A stretch of 64,000 nt of DNA from Tessaracoccus sp. MC1865. GTDB lineage: Bacteria > Actinomycetota > Actinomycetes > Propionibacteriales > Propionibacteriaceae. The stretch is taken from the NCBI RefSeq assembly GCF_017815535.1, contig NZ_CP072596.1, positions 1,054,001 through 1,118,000 on the forward strand, given 5' to 3'. How positions within the stretch are numbered: the first letter of the stretch is position 1; every line of letters begins with the position of its first letter. The position numbers and the translations under genes were made by a program. Below, piece after piece: positions 45,522 through 56,222 of this stretch. Below the pieces are notes generated by a model. The model saw only the letters and a program-made list of their open reading frames with translations, had not been told where the DNA came from and ran no database searches.

Positions 45522-47239
45522 GCGGATCCCAGAAGCTCGTCGACGCCTTCCACCTGCTCGACGCCACGCTGCCGTCGGCGCAGTTCCCGCTTCCGCTCGA
45601 CGGCGCCGAGTCCCTGCGTAGCCTCGCGGGTTCGCTGGCGCACCAGGTCCGCGACTATCTGCTGCCGCGTGCCTCCCGGCTCGACGCACCGCTGCTCGCC
45701 GTGGTCGGCGGCTCCACGGGCGCCGGCAAGTCCACCATCGTGAACTCGCTCCTCCGGGCCGAGGTGACGCGCCCGGGTGTGCTGCGCCCGACGACGAAGT
45801 CGCCTGTGTTGATCTGCCACCCCGACGACGAGGAGTGGTTCCGCTCCGACAAGGTGCTGCCCGGGCTGGTGCGCACCGACACCCAACTCCACGACTCCCG
45901 GGCGCTGCACATCGTCGCGTTCCCCGACCTGCCCCCGGGCCTGGCTCTGCTCGACGCACCCGACATCGATTCGGTCGACGACGCCAACCGGGCGCTGGCC
46001 CGCCAACTCCTCCTCGCGGCAGACCTCTGGGTCTTCGTCACCTCCGCCGCCCGCTACGCCGACGCCGTGCCCTGGGACTACCTCCACCAGGCGCAGGAGC
46101 GCAACACGATGCTGGCGGTGGTCGTCAACCGCTGCCCACCGGGCGCGATCGCCCAGGTGGCCGGGCACCTCGCCCAGATGCTCGCAGAGCGTGGCCTGGC
46201 GTCGGCCAAGCTGTTCGCCATCGTCGAGCGCGCCCTGGGGCATGACGGGATGCTCCCGCTGCCGGATGTCGGCGGGTTGCGGCAGTGGCTGGGGCAGCTC
46301 GCCTCGCAGACCGAGGCCCGGGCGCAGGTGGCGGTGCAGTCGCTGGCCGGTTCCGTGCGCTCGCTGGACCCGCAGCTGCACGAACTCATCGGCGGCATCC
46401 ACCGCCAGAACGAGGCCATCGAGGAGCTGCGCGAACAGTCCGTCAGCACCTACCGTCAGGCCGTCGTCGACGTCGCCGAGGCCGCTGGCGACGGCACCAT
46501 GCTGCGCGGTGAGATCCTCAGCCGGTGGCAGGACCTCGTCGGCACCGGCGAGTTCATGCGCTCCATCGAGGAACGCATCAGCGCCTTCCGCGACCGCCTC
46601 ACCGGTTGGTTCCGCGGCGAACCCGAGGTGCACGCCGTCGAGGTCGCCATCTCCGACAACCTCGCCGCCGTCCTCCAGGAGAAGGGCCAGTGGGCCGCGG
46701 AACAGGTGGCCGTGAAGTGGTCACGCACCCGCTGGGGCCGCGACATCATCGTCGCCGAGCCCGGCCTCGCCCACCCGTCGCCGGATTTCGACGCCGCGGC
46801 CACCGCCGCCATCCGCGCCTGGCAGTCCGACGTGATGCGCCTCGTCGAGGAGCAGGGCCGCGGCAAACGCATGAAGGCCCGCTTCCTCGCGCTGGGCACG
46901 AACATCCTCGCGCTGGCCCTGATGATCGTCGTGTTCGCCGCCACCGGCGGGCTCACCGGAGCGGAGGTGGGCATCGCCGGCGGCGCCTCGGTGCTCGCCC
47001 AGCGACTCCTCGAAGCCGTCTTCGGCGAAGGCGCCGTCCGGAAGCTCGCCGAACAGGCCCAGGCAGACCTCGAGGCCCGCGTCCAGGGCGTGCTGTCCGT
47101 CGAATTGTCACGCTACGGCGCCATCCTCGATTCGCTCGCCGTCGACGACGGCGCCACCGCCCAACTCGAGAGCGCCGCCGTCACCCTCCGGGACGCCGCG
47201 CGCAGCGCGTTCGACGACCTGACCGCCCCGGAGCTGTGA
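45518..47239 (+). CDS. Dynamin-like/ABC-type GTPase, first of a tandem pair
   Basis: A 573-aa large GTPase. G1 is VVGGSTGAGKST (about residue 62 on), followed by the G2 region RPTTKSP, G3 LLDAPDIDSV and G4 VVNRCPPG. A long helical middle and a hydrophobic segment (ALGTNILALALMIVVFAATG, about 466-485) suggest membrane attachment. It starts within the prsW stop and its end overlaps the next GTPase by 1 nt. Paired bacterial dynamins act in membrane remodelling, as DynA/DynB do at Streptomyces septa; that role here is inference. Confidence 0.82.
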   Translation: MSGSQKLVDAFHLLDATLPSAQFPLPLDGAESLRSLAGSLAHQVRDYLLPRASRLDAPLLAVVGGSTGAGKSTIVNSLLRAEVTRPGVLRPTTKSPVLICHPDDEEWFRSDKVLPGLVRTDTQLHDSRALHIVAFPDLPPGLALLDAPDIDSVDDANRALARQLLLAADLWVFVTSAARYADAVPWDYLHQAQERNTMLAVVVNRCPPGAIAQVAGHLAQMLAERGLASAKLFAIVERALGHDGMLPLPDVGGLRQWLGQLASQTEARAQVAVQSLAGSVRSLDPQLHELIGGIHRQNEAIEELREQSVSTYRQAVVDVAEAAGDGTMLRGEILSRWQDLVGTGEFMRSIEERISAFRDRLTGWFRGEPEVHAVEVAISDNLAAVLQEKGQWAAEQVAVKWSRTRWGRDIIVAEPGLAHPSPDFDAAATAAIRAWQSDVMRLVEEQGRGKRMKARFLALGTNILALALMIVVFAATGGLTGAEVGIAGGASVLAQRLLEAVFGEGAVRKLAEQAQADLEARVQGVLSVELSRYGAILDSLAVDDGATAQLESAAVTLRDAARSAFDDLTAPEL

Positions 47240-48849
47240 TGTCCCTGATCGCCGACCACCTCGCAGCACTCACCGAGGTCCTCGACCTCGCGCAGGGCCG
47301 CATCCCAGCCGAGGCGGAGGCCCGCGCCCGCGCCGTCCTGGCGCACGCCCCCCGCAGGCTGGCCGCCGGCGCCCAGACCGTCGTCGCCATCGCGGGCGCC
47401 ACCGGATCCGGCAAGTCCAGCCTCTTCAACGCCCTCACCGGCACCCGCCTGGCAGAGCAGGGCCCCCGCAGGCCCACGACGGCGCTCACCATGGCCGCCA
47501 GCTTCTCCGCCACCAACAGCCGCCTGCTGGACCTGCTGGCGGTGGCGCGCCGCCACGAGGTGGAGCCGCCCGCAGGCGGCATGCAGGACCTGATCCTGCT
47601 CGACCTGCCGGACCACGACTCCACCGCCACGGCCCACCGCGACGAGGTGGACCGTCTCGTGGCGCTCGTCGACCAGTTCACCTGGGTGCTCGACCCCCAG
47701 AAGTACGCCGACGCCGCCCTCCACCAGCGCTACCTGCGGCCGTTGGCCCGGCACCGCGAGGTCATCACCGTGGTGCTGAACCAAGCCGACAAGCTCTCTC
47801 CCGAAGACCTGGCGCGCTGCCTCGCGCACATCCGCCGGCTGCTCGACGACGACGGGCTCCACGGCGTGCCCATCCTCGCCACGTCGGCGGTCACCGGCAT
47901 GGGGATCGACGACCTCCGCGGCCGCCTGGCGAAGCTTGCCACCGGGAAGCGCGCGGCGACCACCCGGCTCCAGGCAGACGCCGCCGTCGCCGCCCGGGAA
48001 CTCGACGCGGCCATGGGCCGCGCCGTCACCCGCGGCGTGAGCAAGGACACCGTCCAGCGGCTCAACGCCCAACTGTCCGCCGCAGCGGGGGTGCCCATCG
48101 TGGTCGACGCGGTGCGCAACTCGGTGAAGCACCGGGGTCGCCTGGCCACGGGCTGGCCGCTGGTGAAGTGGATCGGCAGGTTGAAGCCGGATCCGTTGAA
48201 GCGGCTGCGCCTCGGGGTGAAGCGCGGCGCGGCACCGGCTGAGCTGGAACCGCCGGGCGGGCTGACGCGCAGCTCGCTGCCGGCACGCTCGGCCGCGGCG
48301 TCGTCACACCTCTCCACGGGTCTGCGTGGGCTCGCCAACGAACTGGGCGACGGCATGCCCGCCGGCTGGCGCGACGCCATCAGCCGCGCCGTGCACACGT
48401 CGGAGGCGACGCTGCCGGACCAGCTCGACCGCGCCGTCGTCGCCACCGACCTCAAGGTGGACCGCACGCCCGTGTGGTGGCAGCTGATCAGGGCCCTGCA
48501 GTGGGTGCTGATCGTCGCCGTCGTGGCGGGCGCCCTGTGGCTGACGCTCAACGTGGTGCTGAGCTACTTCGGGCTGCCGAAGGTGGACATCTACCCGGTC
48601 GGCCCCGACGGCGGGCTCCAACTGCCCGTGCCCACGCTGATGGTGATCGGTGGGGTGGTGGCCGGGATCGTGCTCTCGGGCCTGTCCGGCCTCGCGATCA
48701 GCGCCGCCGCGAAGGGCGCGGCGAAGCGCGCGAGGAAGGCGCTCAACGCGTCGGTGGCGGAGGTGGGCAGCGAGCACGTCGTCGCCCCTGCCGAGGCGGA
48801 GGTTCAGCGCTACGTGCAGGCCCGCTCCGCCCTGGATCGGCTCAGCTAG
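47239..48849 (+). CDS. Dynamin-like GTPase, second of a tandem pair
   Basis: A 536-aa GTPase. G1 is IAGATGSGKSS (about 50-60), G2 RPTTAL, G3 LLDLPDHDS and G4 VLNQADK. Two C-terminal membrane segments (about 416-440 and 462-485) put it at the membrane. Its ATG shares one base with the previous stop (TGATG). The two GTPases are diverged from each other and probably form a hetero-complex. I see no further gene between it and ettA. Confidence 0.83.
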   Translation: MSLIADHLAALTEVLDLAQGRIPAEAEARARAVLAHAPRRLAAGAQTVVAIAGATGSGKSSLFNALTGTRLAEQGPRRPTTALTMAASFSATNSRLLDLLAVARRHEVEPPAGGMQDLILLDLPDHDSTATAHRDEVDRLVALVDQFTWVLDPQKYADAALHQRYLRPLARHREVITVVLNQADKLSPEDLARCLAHIRRLLDDDGLHGVPILATSAVTGMGIDDLRGRLAKLATGKRAATTRLQADAAVAARELDAAMGRAVTRGVSKDTVQRLNAQLSAAAGVPIVVDAVRNSVKHRGRLATGWPLVKWIGRLKPDPLKRLRLGVKRGAAPAELEPPGGLTRSSLPARSAAASSHLSTGLRGLANELGDGMPAGWRDAISRAVHTSEATLPDQLDRAVVATDLKVDRTPVWWQLIRALQWVLIVAVVAGALWLTLNVVLSYFGLPKVDIYPVGPDGGLQLPVPTLMVIGGVVAGIVLSGLSGLAISAAAKGAAKRARKALNASVAEVGSEHVVAPAEAEVQRYVQARSALDRLS

Positions 48850-48918
48850 CGTTTCTGGGTTGTCCGCATTCCCGCATAGACTGGCCCGCGGTCCGTTACG
48901 AAGGGAAAACCGATACAC

Positions 48919-50598
<1,680 letters not shown>

Positions 50599-50623
50599 TC
50601 GTCGGTTCCCCTGAGCATGGGCG

Positions 50624-50659
50624 ACGCCCCGTCTGCGCAATGCGCCACGGGGCGTTTCC
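50624..50659 (+). terminator. Terminator after ettA
   Basis: ACGCCCCGT (50624-50632) and ACGGGGCGT (50647-50655) form a perfect 9-bp stem; the loop holds a further small GCGC hairpin. It is followed by TTCCC and lies 25 nt after the ettA stop. Confidence 0.7.
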
Positions 50660-50716
50660 CATTGGGGACGGGTGGTCATCGGTGCGGCTGCACGGGGCCG
50701 CGGTAGGCTGGAATCC

Positions 50717-51205
50717 ATGCCTTCGCACACGCCGGTCCCGAGGTACCCCTTGGGTGAGTATGCGTATCAGGGCTTGTGGTGGGGCAGTGTGCTGCTCCCG
50801 CTGCTGCTGGCGGTGGTCCGGTTCGCAGCCGCTCCCACGGACATGACGTTCGCTCTCTTCACCATCATCGGGCTGCCGGCCATCATCGCCGGGCAGGTCA
50901 TCGCGGGCATGCTGGCGTGGACCTATCGCCGTCGCCAGTGGCGGCACTGGTTGGGGCCGGTGGGGGCACGCTTGTCGTTCATCTACTACGCCGCCTGGGT
51001 GGTGCTGGCCCTGGCGTTACCGGAAGCGCGTCCGGGCGAGGTCTACCCGTCGTTCGTGATGGGGCTGTTCGGCAGCGCTTTCGCCAACGGCCTGTCGGCG
51101 GTGCTGTTCTGGCTCGTTCCGGTGCTGTACGTCACATTGCTGGCGTCGATCATCGTCGAGGGGGAGAGGGCCGTCAGGAAGTGGCGGAGGGCCCCCACGG
51201 CGTGA
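50717..51205 (+). CDS. Small four-helix membrane protein of unknown function
   Basis: A 162-aa protein with four hydrophobic helices (about 22-40, 46-68, 84-102, 110-140) and a basic C-terminus. I do not recognise the family. The ATG at 50717 lies 7 nt after TAGGCT, so it is probably leaderless; the frame extends to 50672 but lacks a ribosome site there. It sits behind the ettA terminator and is transcribed alone, convergent with the sigma-factor operon. Confidence 0.7.
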   Translation: MPSHTPVPRYPLGEYAYQGLWWGSVLLPLLLAVVRFAAAPTDMTFALFTIIGLPAIIAGQVIAGMLAWTYRRRQWRHWLGPVGARLSFIYYAAWVVLALALPEARPGEVYPSFVMGLFGSAFANGLSAVLFWLVPVLYVTLLASIIVEGERAVRKWRRAPTA

Positions 51206-51278
51206 CGGAGCCCCCAGGCAGCTCAAGAAGGGTGGCTTGAGCGCCCGGGGGCTCCATTCGGGGCCGTCGAGGTTGCCG

Positions 51279-52244
51279 TCAACTGGGCTCCACCAGTGCC
51301 TGGATCGCCTCTGGAATGGCGGCGGGAAGTTGGCACTGCCCCATGTCCGGATCCTCTCCGCTGGGCTCGCAGTTGTTGTCCATGCCCTCGAATGCCGAAG
51401 TGAGCAACAACACACGTTCCCCTGCCTGGACAACGACGGTGTCGGTGAAGACGCCGAAGCCCTCCTTCTCCGGCTCGGTCAGGATCATGAGGCCGGTGAC
51501 GTAGCTCATCCGAGCAGGGGAGGCGTCCACCGCCGAATCGTCGAACGGTACCTCGTCGGTCTGATCCCGCGTGGTGACTTCCGACGGGGCCCCGAACTTG
51601 GGACTGACGTCGGTGCACGTCAGGGAGTCGGCCTTCAGCAGGTCGAACCCGGCCGAAGCCTCCTCCGGGGTGGCGTACCCGAGCACCGCGGCGCTGATGT
51701 AGGCGGGCCAGTCACCCTCCCTGCCGTACTCGCGGCTGAGGACGGTGATCGGAGCACCGACGTCACCCGGCAGGCACAGCGAGGAGACGCCCAGCCCTTC
51801 GAACTCGTTCTTGATCACGCCGGGGGACTGGTCGAGGAACAGCATCTCCGCCGTGGGCAGGTTCGCATACGAGGGGGCGGCCACCGTCGGGTCCGTGGGC
51901 GGCACCACGGGGGAGCCCGAGGTCACGGTCTCGGTCGGTTGCGGGGTCGGTGAGGGCGACGGCGACTGCGTGGGCACCTCGGTGGCACCGTCGGACGCCG
52001 TGGGGGACGGCGTCTGGGGGATGGCGGTGTTGGCCCACTGGGGGGTGCGCAACTGGTCGAGCAGCGGGCTCTGCCAGACACCCACACCTGCTGTCAGCAC
52101 CAGCGCCATGACGCCTGCAGCCACGGACACGTGGCGGGTGGTGCGGCGCCGGTTGCCGCGGCGGCGGATCTCAGACGGGGGAAGCATGTCGACCTTCTTG
52201 GCATCGGCGGCCAGGCGGTCCAGCTCAGGAATGCGATCAGGCAT
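51279..52244 (-). CDS. Membrane-anchored protein encoded with a SigE-family sigma factor
   Basis: A 321-aa protein: basic N-terminal cytosolic tail of about 38 aa, one helix (about 39-58, SVAAGVMALVLTAGVGVW), a Pro/Ser/Thr-rich spacer (about 75-120) and an outer domain with paired cysteines. Its start lies within the sigma gene's end (8-nt overlap). Position and topology suggest an anti-sigma or sensor partner, but the short inner tail lacks a ZAS-type zinc motif. Confidence 0.75.
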   Translation of the reverse strand: MPDRIPELDRLAADAKKVDMLPPSEIRRRGNRRRTTRHVSVAAGVMALVLTAGVGVWQSPLLDQLRTPQWANTAIPQTPSPTASDGATEVPTQSPSPSPTPQPTETVTSGSPVVPPTDPTVAAPSYANLPTAEMLFLDQSPGVIKNEFEGLGVSSLCLPGDVGAPITVLSREYGREGDWPAYISAAVLGYATPEEASAGFDLLKADSLTCTDVSPKFGAPSEVTTRDQTDEVPFDDSAVDASPARMSYVTGLMILTEPEKEGFGVFTDTVVVQAGERVLLLTSAFEGMDNNCEPSGEDPDMGQCQLPAAIPEAIQALVEPS

Positions 52245-52728
52245 GTCGGACCTCCAAGTCAGTGTTGAGAAGACGCGCCAGCGTGGCGCGGCCCCGGGCG
52301 AGTCGGGCCTTGACGGTCCCGGTGGGTGAGCCGACCTCGTCGGCCACCTGAGACACGCTCATGTCGCAGAGGTGGTACAGCACGATGGCGCGGCGTTGGT
52401 CGTCGGGCAGTTGGTCGAGCGCCCTGTTGATCGCGACCCTGTCCGGGCTCGGCTCGTAGGTGCGCTCCGGTTCGACGGCACGGTCGGCCTGGCGGAATCC
52501 CCGGCGGGCCTTGCGCCAGCGGCTGACGGCCAGGCGGTAGGCGGTGGTGCGGATCCAGGCCTCGGGGTTCTGGTCCCAGTCAAGTTTTCTGCGATGGTCC
52601 CAGGCGCGGATGAACGCCTCCTGGACGCAGTCCTGCGCCTCGGCCAGATTGCCGCACATCGCGTAGATCTGGCCGACGAGTTTCTGGAACGACCCGGTGT
52701 ACAACCGGTCGAACTGTGCCTCGTCCAT
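52237..52728 (-). CDS. SigE-family RNA polymerase sigma factor (ECF group)
   Basis: A 163-aa two-domain sigma factor. Region 2 (about 10-80, FQKLVGQIYAMCGNLAEAQD then EAFIRAWDH and PEAWIRTTAYRLAVSRWRK) and region 4 (LDQLPDDQRRAIVLYHLCDM then GTVKARLARGRATLARLL) match SigE/SigM-type ECF factors. The ATG at 52728 follows GAGGAGG. It is cotranscribed with the membrane protein that overlaps its end. Confidence 0.9.
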   Translation of the reverse strand: MDEAQFDRLYTGSFQKLVGQIYAMCGNLAEAQDCVQEAFIRAWDHRRKLDWDQNPEAWIRTTAYRLAVSRWRKARRGFRQADRAVEPERTYEPSPDRVAINRALDQLPDDQRRAIVLYHLCDMSVSQVADEVGSPTGTVKARLARGRATLARLLNTDLEVRHA

Positions 52729-52807
52729 GGCGCCTCCTCTCAGCGTGTTCTGCTGTGAATACGCACGGCCCCTGAGTTCGGTTGCATCGATTCTGGAGCA
52801 ACTTCGA

Positions 52808-55594
52808 TCAGTGCGTGGCGAGGAGCTCCGCGAGCGACATCGACGAGCGGCCGGCCAGCGACGTGAGCTGCGTCTGGCAGGAGAAGCCGTCGGCCAGCAC
52901 GATCGCGTCCGGGTGCGCCTCAACGGCGGGGCCCAGATCGTGCTCGAAGACCTTGACGCTCACCTCGTGGTGGCCTCGTTCGACGCCGAAGTTGCCCGCC
53001 AGGCCGCAGCAGCCGCCCACCTGCACCAGGTCGGCGCCGGTCTGCAGCAGGATCGTTTGGTCCTTCGCCCACCCGATCACGGACGCGTGGTGACAGTGCG
53101 GCTGAGCGACGATGGTGTGGCCGCTGAGATCCGGCGGGGTGAAATCCGGGTCTGCCGTGAGGAACTCGGCCAGGGTGAGGACCTTGCCGTCGAGTGCCGC
53201 GACGTTCTCGTCCTCGGGCAGCAGTTCAGGGGCGTCGCTGCGCCACACCGCCGTGCAGGAGGGTTCCACGCCGACGATGGGCACACCGTCGCGGACATAC
53301 CGGGCGAGCACGGCCGCGGCGTTCGTGAGTTGGCGGCGGGCGCCGTCGAGTTGCCCGGTGGAGATCCAGGTGAGGCCGCAGCACGCAGCCTCGTCGAGCA
53401 CCTCGGGCTCGTAGCCGAGGCGGACGAGGACCTGCACCATGGCGGCGAAAGAGGTGGATTCGAAGCAGTCAGAGAAGGAGTCCACCCAGATGAGCACCCG
53501 GCCCTTGGTGCCTTCGGCCGCGCCCAGGCTCAGGGAGCTGCGGGCGGTGTTCGAGGCGAAGCGGGGGATCTGGCGGCGGCCGTCGACGCCGGCGGCGAAC
53601 TTCAGGAGGCGACCCAGCACGGGCGCGCCGCCGACGAGGTTGACCAGTCTGCCCAGGCCGGGGACGCGCGTGATCAGGCGACCCCAGCGCGGCAGCCAGC
53701 CCAGGGCGTAGTGCGCCCTGGGACGGAGGCGACCCTTGTACGTCTCGTGGATCACGCGCGCCTTGTACGCTGCCATGTCGACGCCGGTGGGGCAGTCGCG
53801 CGCGCAACCCTTGCAGCTGAGGCAGAGGTCGAGCGCGGCGTGCACCTCGGGCGAGCGCCACCCGCCTGTGATCAGCGAGCCGTTGACCATCTCCTGGAGG
53901 GCGCGCGCCCGGCCGCGCGTCGAGTCCTTCTCGTTGCGGGTGGCCTGGTAGCTGGGGCACATCACGCCGCCGGCCGCCGTCGAGTTCGCCAGGCACTTGC
54001 CGACGCCGGAGCACTGGTGCACGGCCTCGACGAAATCTGCGTGGCTCAGCGACAACGGCGACCTGCTGGCCGCCACCATCCGCAGGTCGGATTCGATGGG
54101 GGCAGGGTCGACCAGGACGCCGGGGTTCAGCAGGCCCTTGGGGTCGAAGACGTTCTTGATCTGGCGGAACAGGCCGAGCGCCTCGGGGGAGTACATGTGG
54201 TGCAGCAGGGCGGAGCGGGCGCGGCCGTCCCCGTGTTCGCCGGACATGGAGCCGCCGAAGGACGCCACCAGCTGTGCCGCCTTCTCGACGAAGGCCTTGT
54301 AGCGCTCGGCGCCGTCCGGCTCTGTGAGCGGGAAGTCGATCCGGCAGTGCACGCACCCGTCGCCGAAGTGGCCGTACGGCAGCCCGTGCAGGTTGTACCG
54401 GCCGAGGAGTTCGTCGAAGCGACGCAGGTACTCGCCCAGGTGCTGCGGCGGGACGGCCGCGTCCTCCCAGCCGCCGTAGGCGGGCTTCTCGAGGCTCACG
54501 CCGGCCAGGCCGGCGCCGTCGGCACGGATCTTCCAGAGGCTGTTGGCGCGGGCGGGGTCGTCGACCACCCAGCCCTCCGTCGCGGCGGATCCGGCGACGA
54601 CGGCGTGGGCGCGCTCGAGGACCTCCGCGCGGTCGTCGCCGACGAGTTCGAGGAACATCCAGCCGTCGCCGGTCGGGAGTTCACCCACCGCCTCAAGGCC
54701 GTTCTTGGCGATCACCACGTCGACGATGCGCCTGTCGATGCCCTCGCACGCGGTGGGCTGGAAGCGCAGCAGGTTGGCGATGTCGTCGCCGGCGTCCGGC
54801 ATCGTGGGGTAGCCCAGCGCCACCATCACGCTGACCGGCGCGTCGGTGACCAGCCGCACGGTGGCGCGCACGATCACACCCAACGTGCCCTCGGTGCCGG
54901 CGAAGAACTTGGGCAGGTCGAACTTCTTCTCCGGAAGGAGGTGTTCGAGCGAGTAGCCGGAGACCTGACGGATGAACGTGCCGAACTCCGTGCGGATCAC
55001 GCCCAGGTTGGCGGCGACGAGCGTGCGGAGCTCAGGCACGTCGTCGACCCCGAGCGTCAGTAGCTCGCCGGTGCCGGTGATGATGTCGAGGGAGACGACG
55101 TTGTCCGACATGCGGCCGTAGCCAAGGGCTCGGGGGCCGCAGGCGTTGTTGCCGATCATGCCGCCGACGGTGCAGCGGCTGGAGGTCGACGGATCCGGCC
55201 CGAGCCGCAGGCCGTAGGGGCGCGCGGCGATCTGGAGCTGATCCTGCACCACCCCCGGATCGATGACGGCGGTGCCGGCGACGGGGTCGATGGAGTGGAT
55301 CGTGTGGAGATGCTTCGCCACGTCGATCACCAGCCCGGGCCCGACGGCGTTGCCGGCGCACGAGGTACCCGCGCCGCGGGCGGTGATGGGGGTGTCGGTG
55401 GCCAGGCAGGCGCGCACGAGGGCGATCAGCTCATCGGAGGTGCGCGGGTGGGCGACGGCAAGCGGCTCGACGCGGTACAACGACGCGTCCGAGGAGTAGA
55501 GCGCGCGCGTCAGCGTGGAGGTGTCGACGATGCCGGCGAGTTCACCCAGCTCACTCAGGAGCCGGGCGTGGGGGGCAGCGGTGTCGACGGTCAC
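52808..55594 (-). CDS. FAD-linked oxidase fused to an iron-sulfur CCG-domain subunit
   Basis: A 928-aa fusion. Residues about 40-500 are a GlcD/D-lactate-dehydrogenase-type FAD domain (ITARGAGTSCAGNAVGPG, TVGGMIGNNACGPRALGYG, GHFGDGCVHCRI, SGEHGDGRARS). A ferredoxin-like region with CSGVGKC and CLSCKGCARDCP (4Fe-4S) follows, then two CCG domains (ACCGLTW, GCCGLAGNFG). It resembles E. coli YdiJ-type D-2-hydroxyacid dehydrogenases and probably oxidises a D-2-hydroxyacid. Monocistronic. Confidence 0.88.
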   Translation of the reverse strand: MTVDTAAPHARLLSELGELAGIVDTSTLTRALYSSDASLYRVEPLAVAHPRTSDELIALVRACLATDTPITARGAGTSCAGNAVGPGLVIDVAKHLHTIHSIDPVAGTAVIDPGVVQDQLQIAARPYGLRLGPDPSTSSRCTVGGMIGNNACGPRALGYGRMSDNVVSLDIITGTGELLTLGVDDVPELRTLVAANLGVIRTEFGTFIRQVSGYSLEHLLPEKKFDLPKFFAGTEGTLGVIVRATVRLVTDAPVSVMVALGYPTMPDAGDDIANLLRFQPTACEGIDRRIVDVVIAKNGLEAVGELPTGDGWMFLELVGDDRAEVLERAHAVVAGSAATEGWVVDDPARANSLWKIRADGAGLAGVSLEKPAYGGWEDAAVPPQHLGEYLRRFDELLGRYNLHGLPYGHFGDGCVHCRIDFPLTEPDGAERYKAFVEKAAQLVASFGGSMSGEHGDGRARSALLHHMYSPEALGLFRQIKNVFDPKGLLNPGVLVDPAPIESDLRMVAASRSPLSLSHADFVEAVHQCSGVGKCLANSTAAGGVMCPSYQATRNEKDSTRGRARALQEMVNGSLITGGWRSPEVHAALDLCLSCKGCARDCPTGVDMAAYKARVIHETYKGRLRPRAHYALGWLPRWGRLITRVPGLGRLVNLVGGAPVLGRLLKFAAGVDGRRQIPRFASNTARSSLSLGAAEGTKGRVLIWVDSFSDCFESTSFAAMVQVLVRLGYEPEVLDEAACCGLTWISTGQLDGARRQLTNAAAVLARYVRDGVPIVGVEPSCTAVWRSDAPELLPEDENVAALDGKVLTLAEFLTADPDFTPPDLSGHTIVAQPHCHHASVIGWAKDQTILLQTGADLVQVGGCCGLAGNFGVERGHHEVSVKVFEHDLGPAVEAHPDAIVLADGFSCQTQLTSLAGRSSMSLAELLATH

Positions 55595-55657
55595 CCCCCT
55601 AGTTTCGTGCGTCGGGAGGAGAATGTCGAAAGGTATCCACCGACGCCGCTCGGCAGG

Positions 55658-56113
55658 TCAGTCCGTGACGGCGAGTGCGGACTGCATCGCGCGGCCCAGG
55701 GCCGCGTAATCCTCAGGGTTGATGGCGTCGACGAAGACCCTACGCACCGAATCGACGTGGTGCGGCGCTGCCCGCTTGAGGAGGTCGAAGCCCTCTTCCG
55801 TCATGGTGGCCTGCACGCCGCGGCCGTCGGAATCGCACGAATTGCGCGAGACCAGGCCCATCCGCTCCATACGCTTGACGGTGTGCGTCAACCGCGAACG
55901 GGAGTGGCCCACCGAGGAGGCGAGTTCGCCCATGCGCAGCGTGTGGTTGGGGGACTCGCTGAGCCGTACCAACACCTCATATTCGGGCAGCGAGAGGTTA
56001 AACTGGCTCAGCGCCTCGTCGAGGTACTCATTGATATGCGTGTTGGCCAGGAGGTAGCTCCGCCAGACACGTTGCTGGCTCTCCGTGAGCCAGCCTGCAA
56101 CTGGTTCTGTCAT
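55658..56113 (-). CDS. MarR-family transcriptional regulator
   Basis: A 151-aa winged-helix dimer. The recognition segment MGELASSVGHSRSRLTHTVK and wing (NSCDSDGRGVQATMTEEG) are typical. The ATG at 56113 is chosen; the frame runs further but lacks support. It is divergent from the acyl-CoA ligase with about 110 nt between, so it may regulate that gene or itself. Its effector is unknown. Confidence 0.88.
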   Translation of the reverse strand: MTEPVAGWLTESQQRVWRSYLLANTHINEYLDEALSQFNLSLPEYEVLVRLSESPNHTLRMGELASSVGHSRSRLTHTVKRMERMGLVSRNSCDSDGRGVQATMTEEGFDLLKRAAPHHVDSVRRVFVDAINPEDYAALGRAMQSALAVTD

Positions 56114-56222
56114 GTGACCAGGATAGCACAATGGTTGAGGATTCAAGTAGTTGGTCCGCCAAATCCCTAGCCGACGCCGCAGCGGCACGTTAACCTAGCC
56201 TGCAACCGTTGAAAGGGACCCC

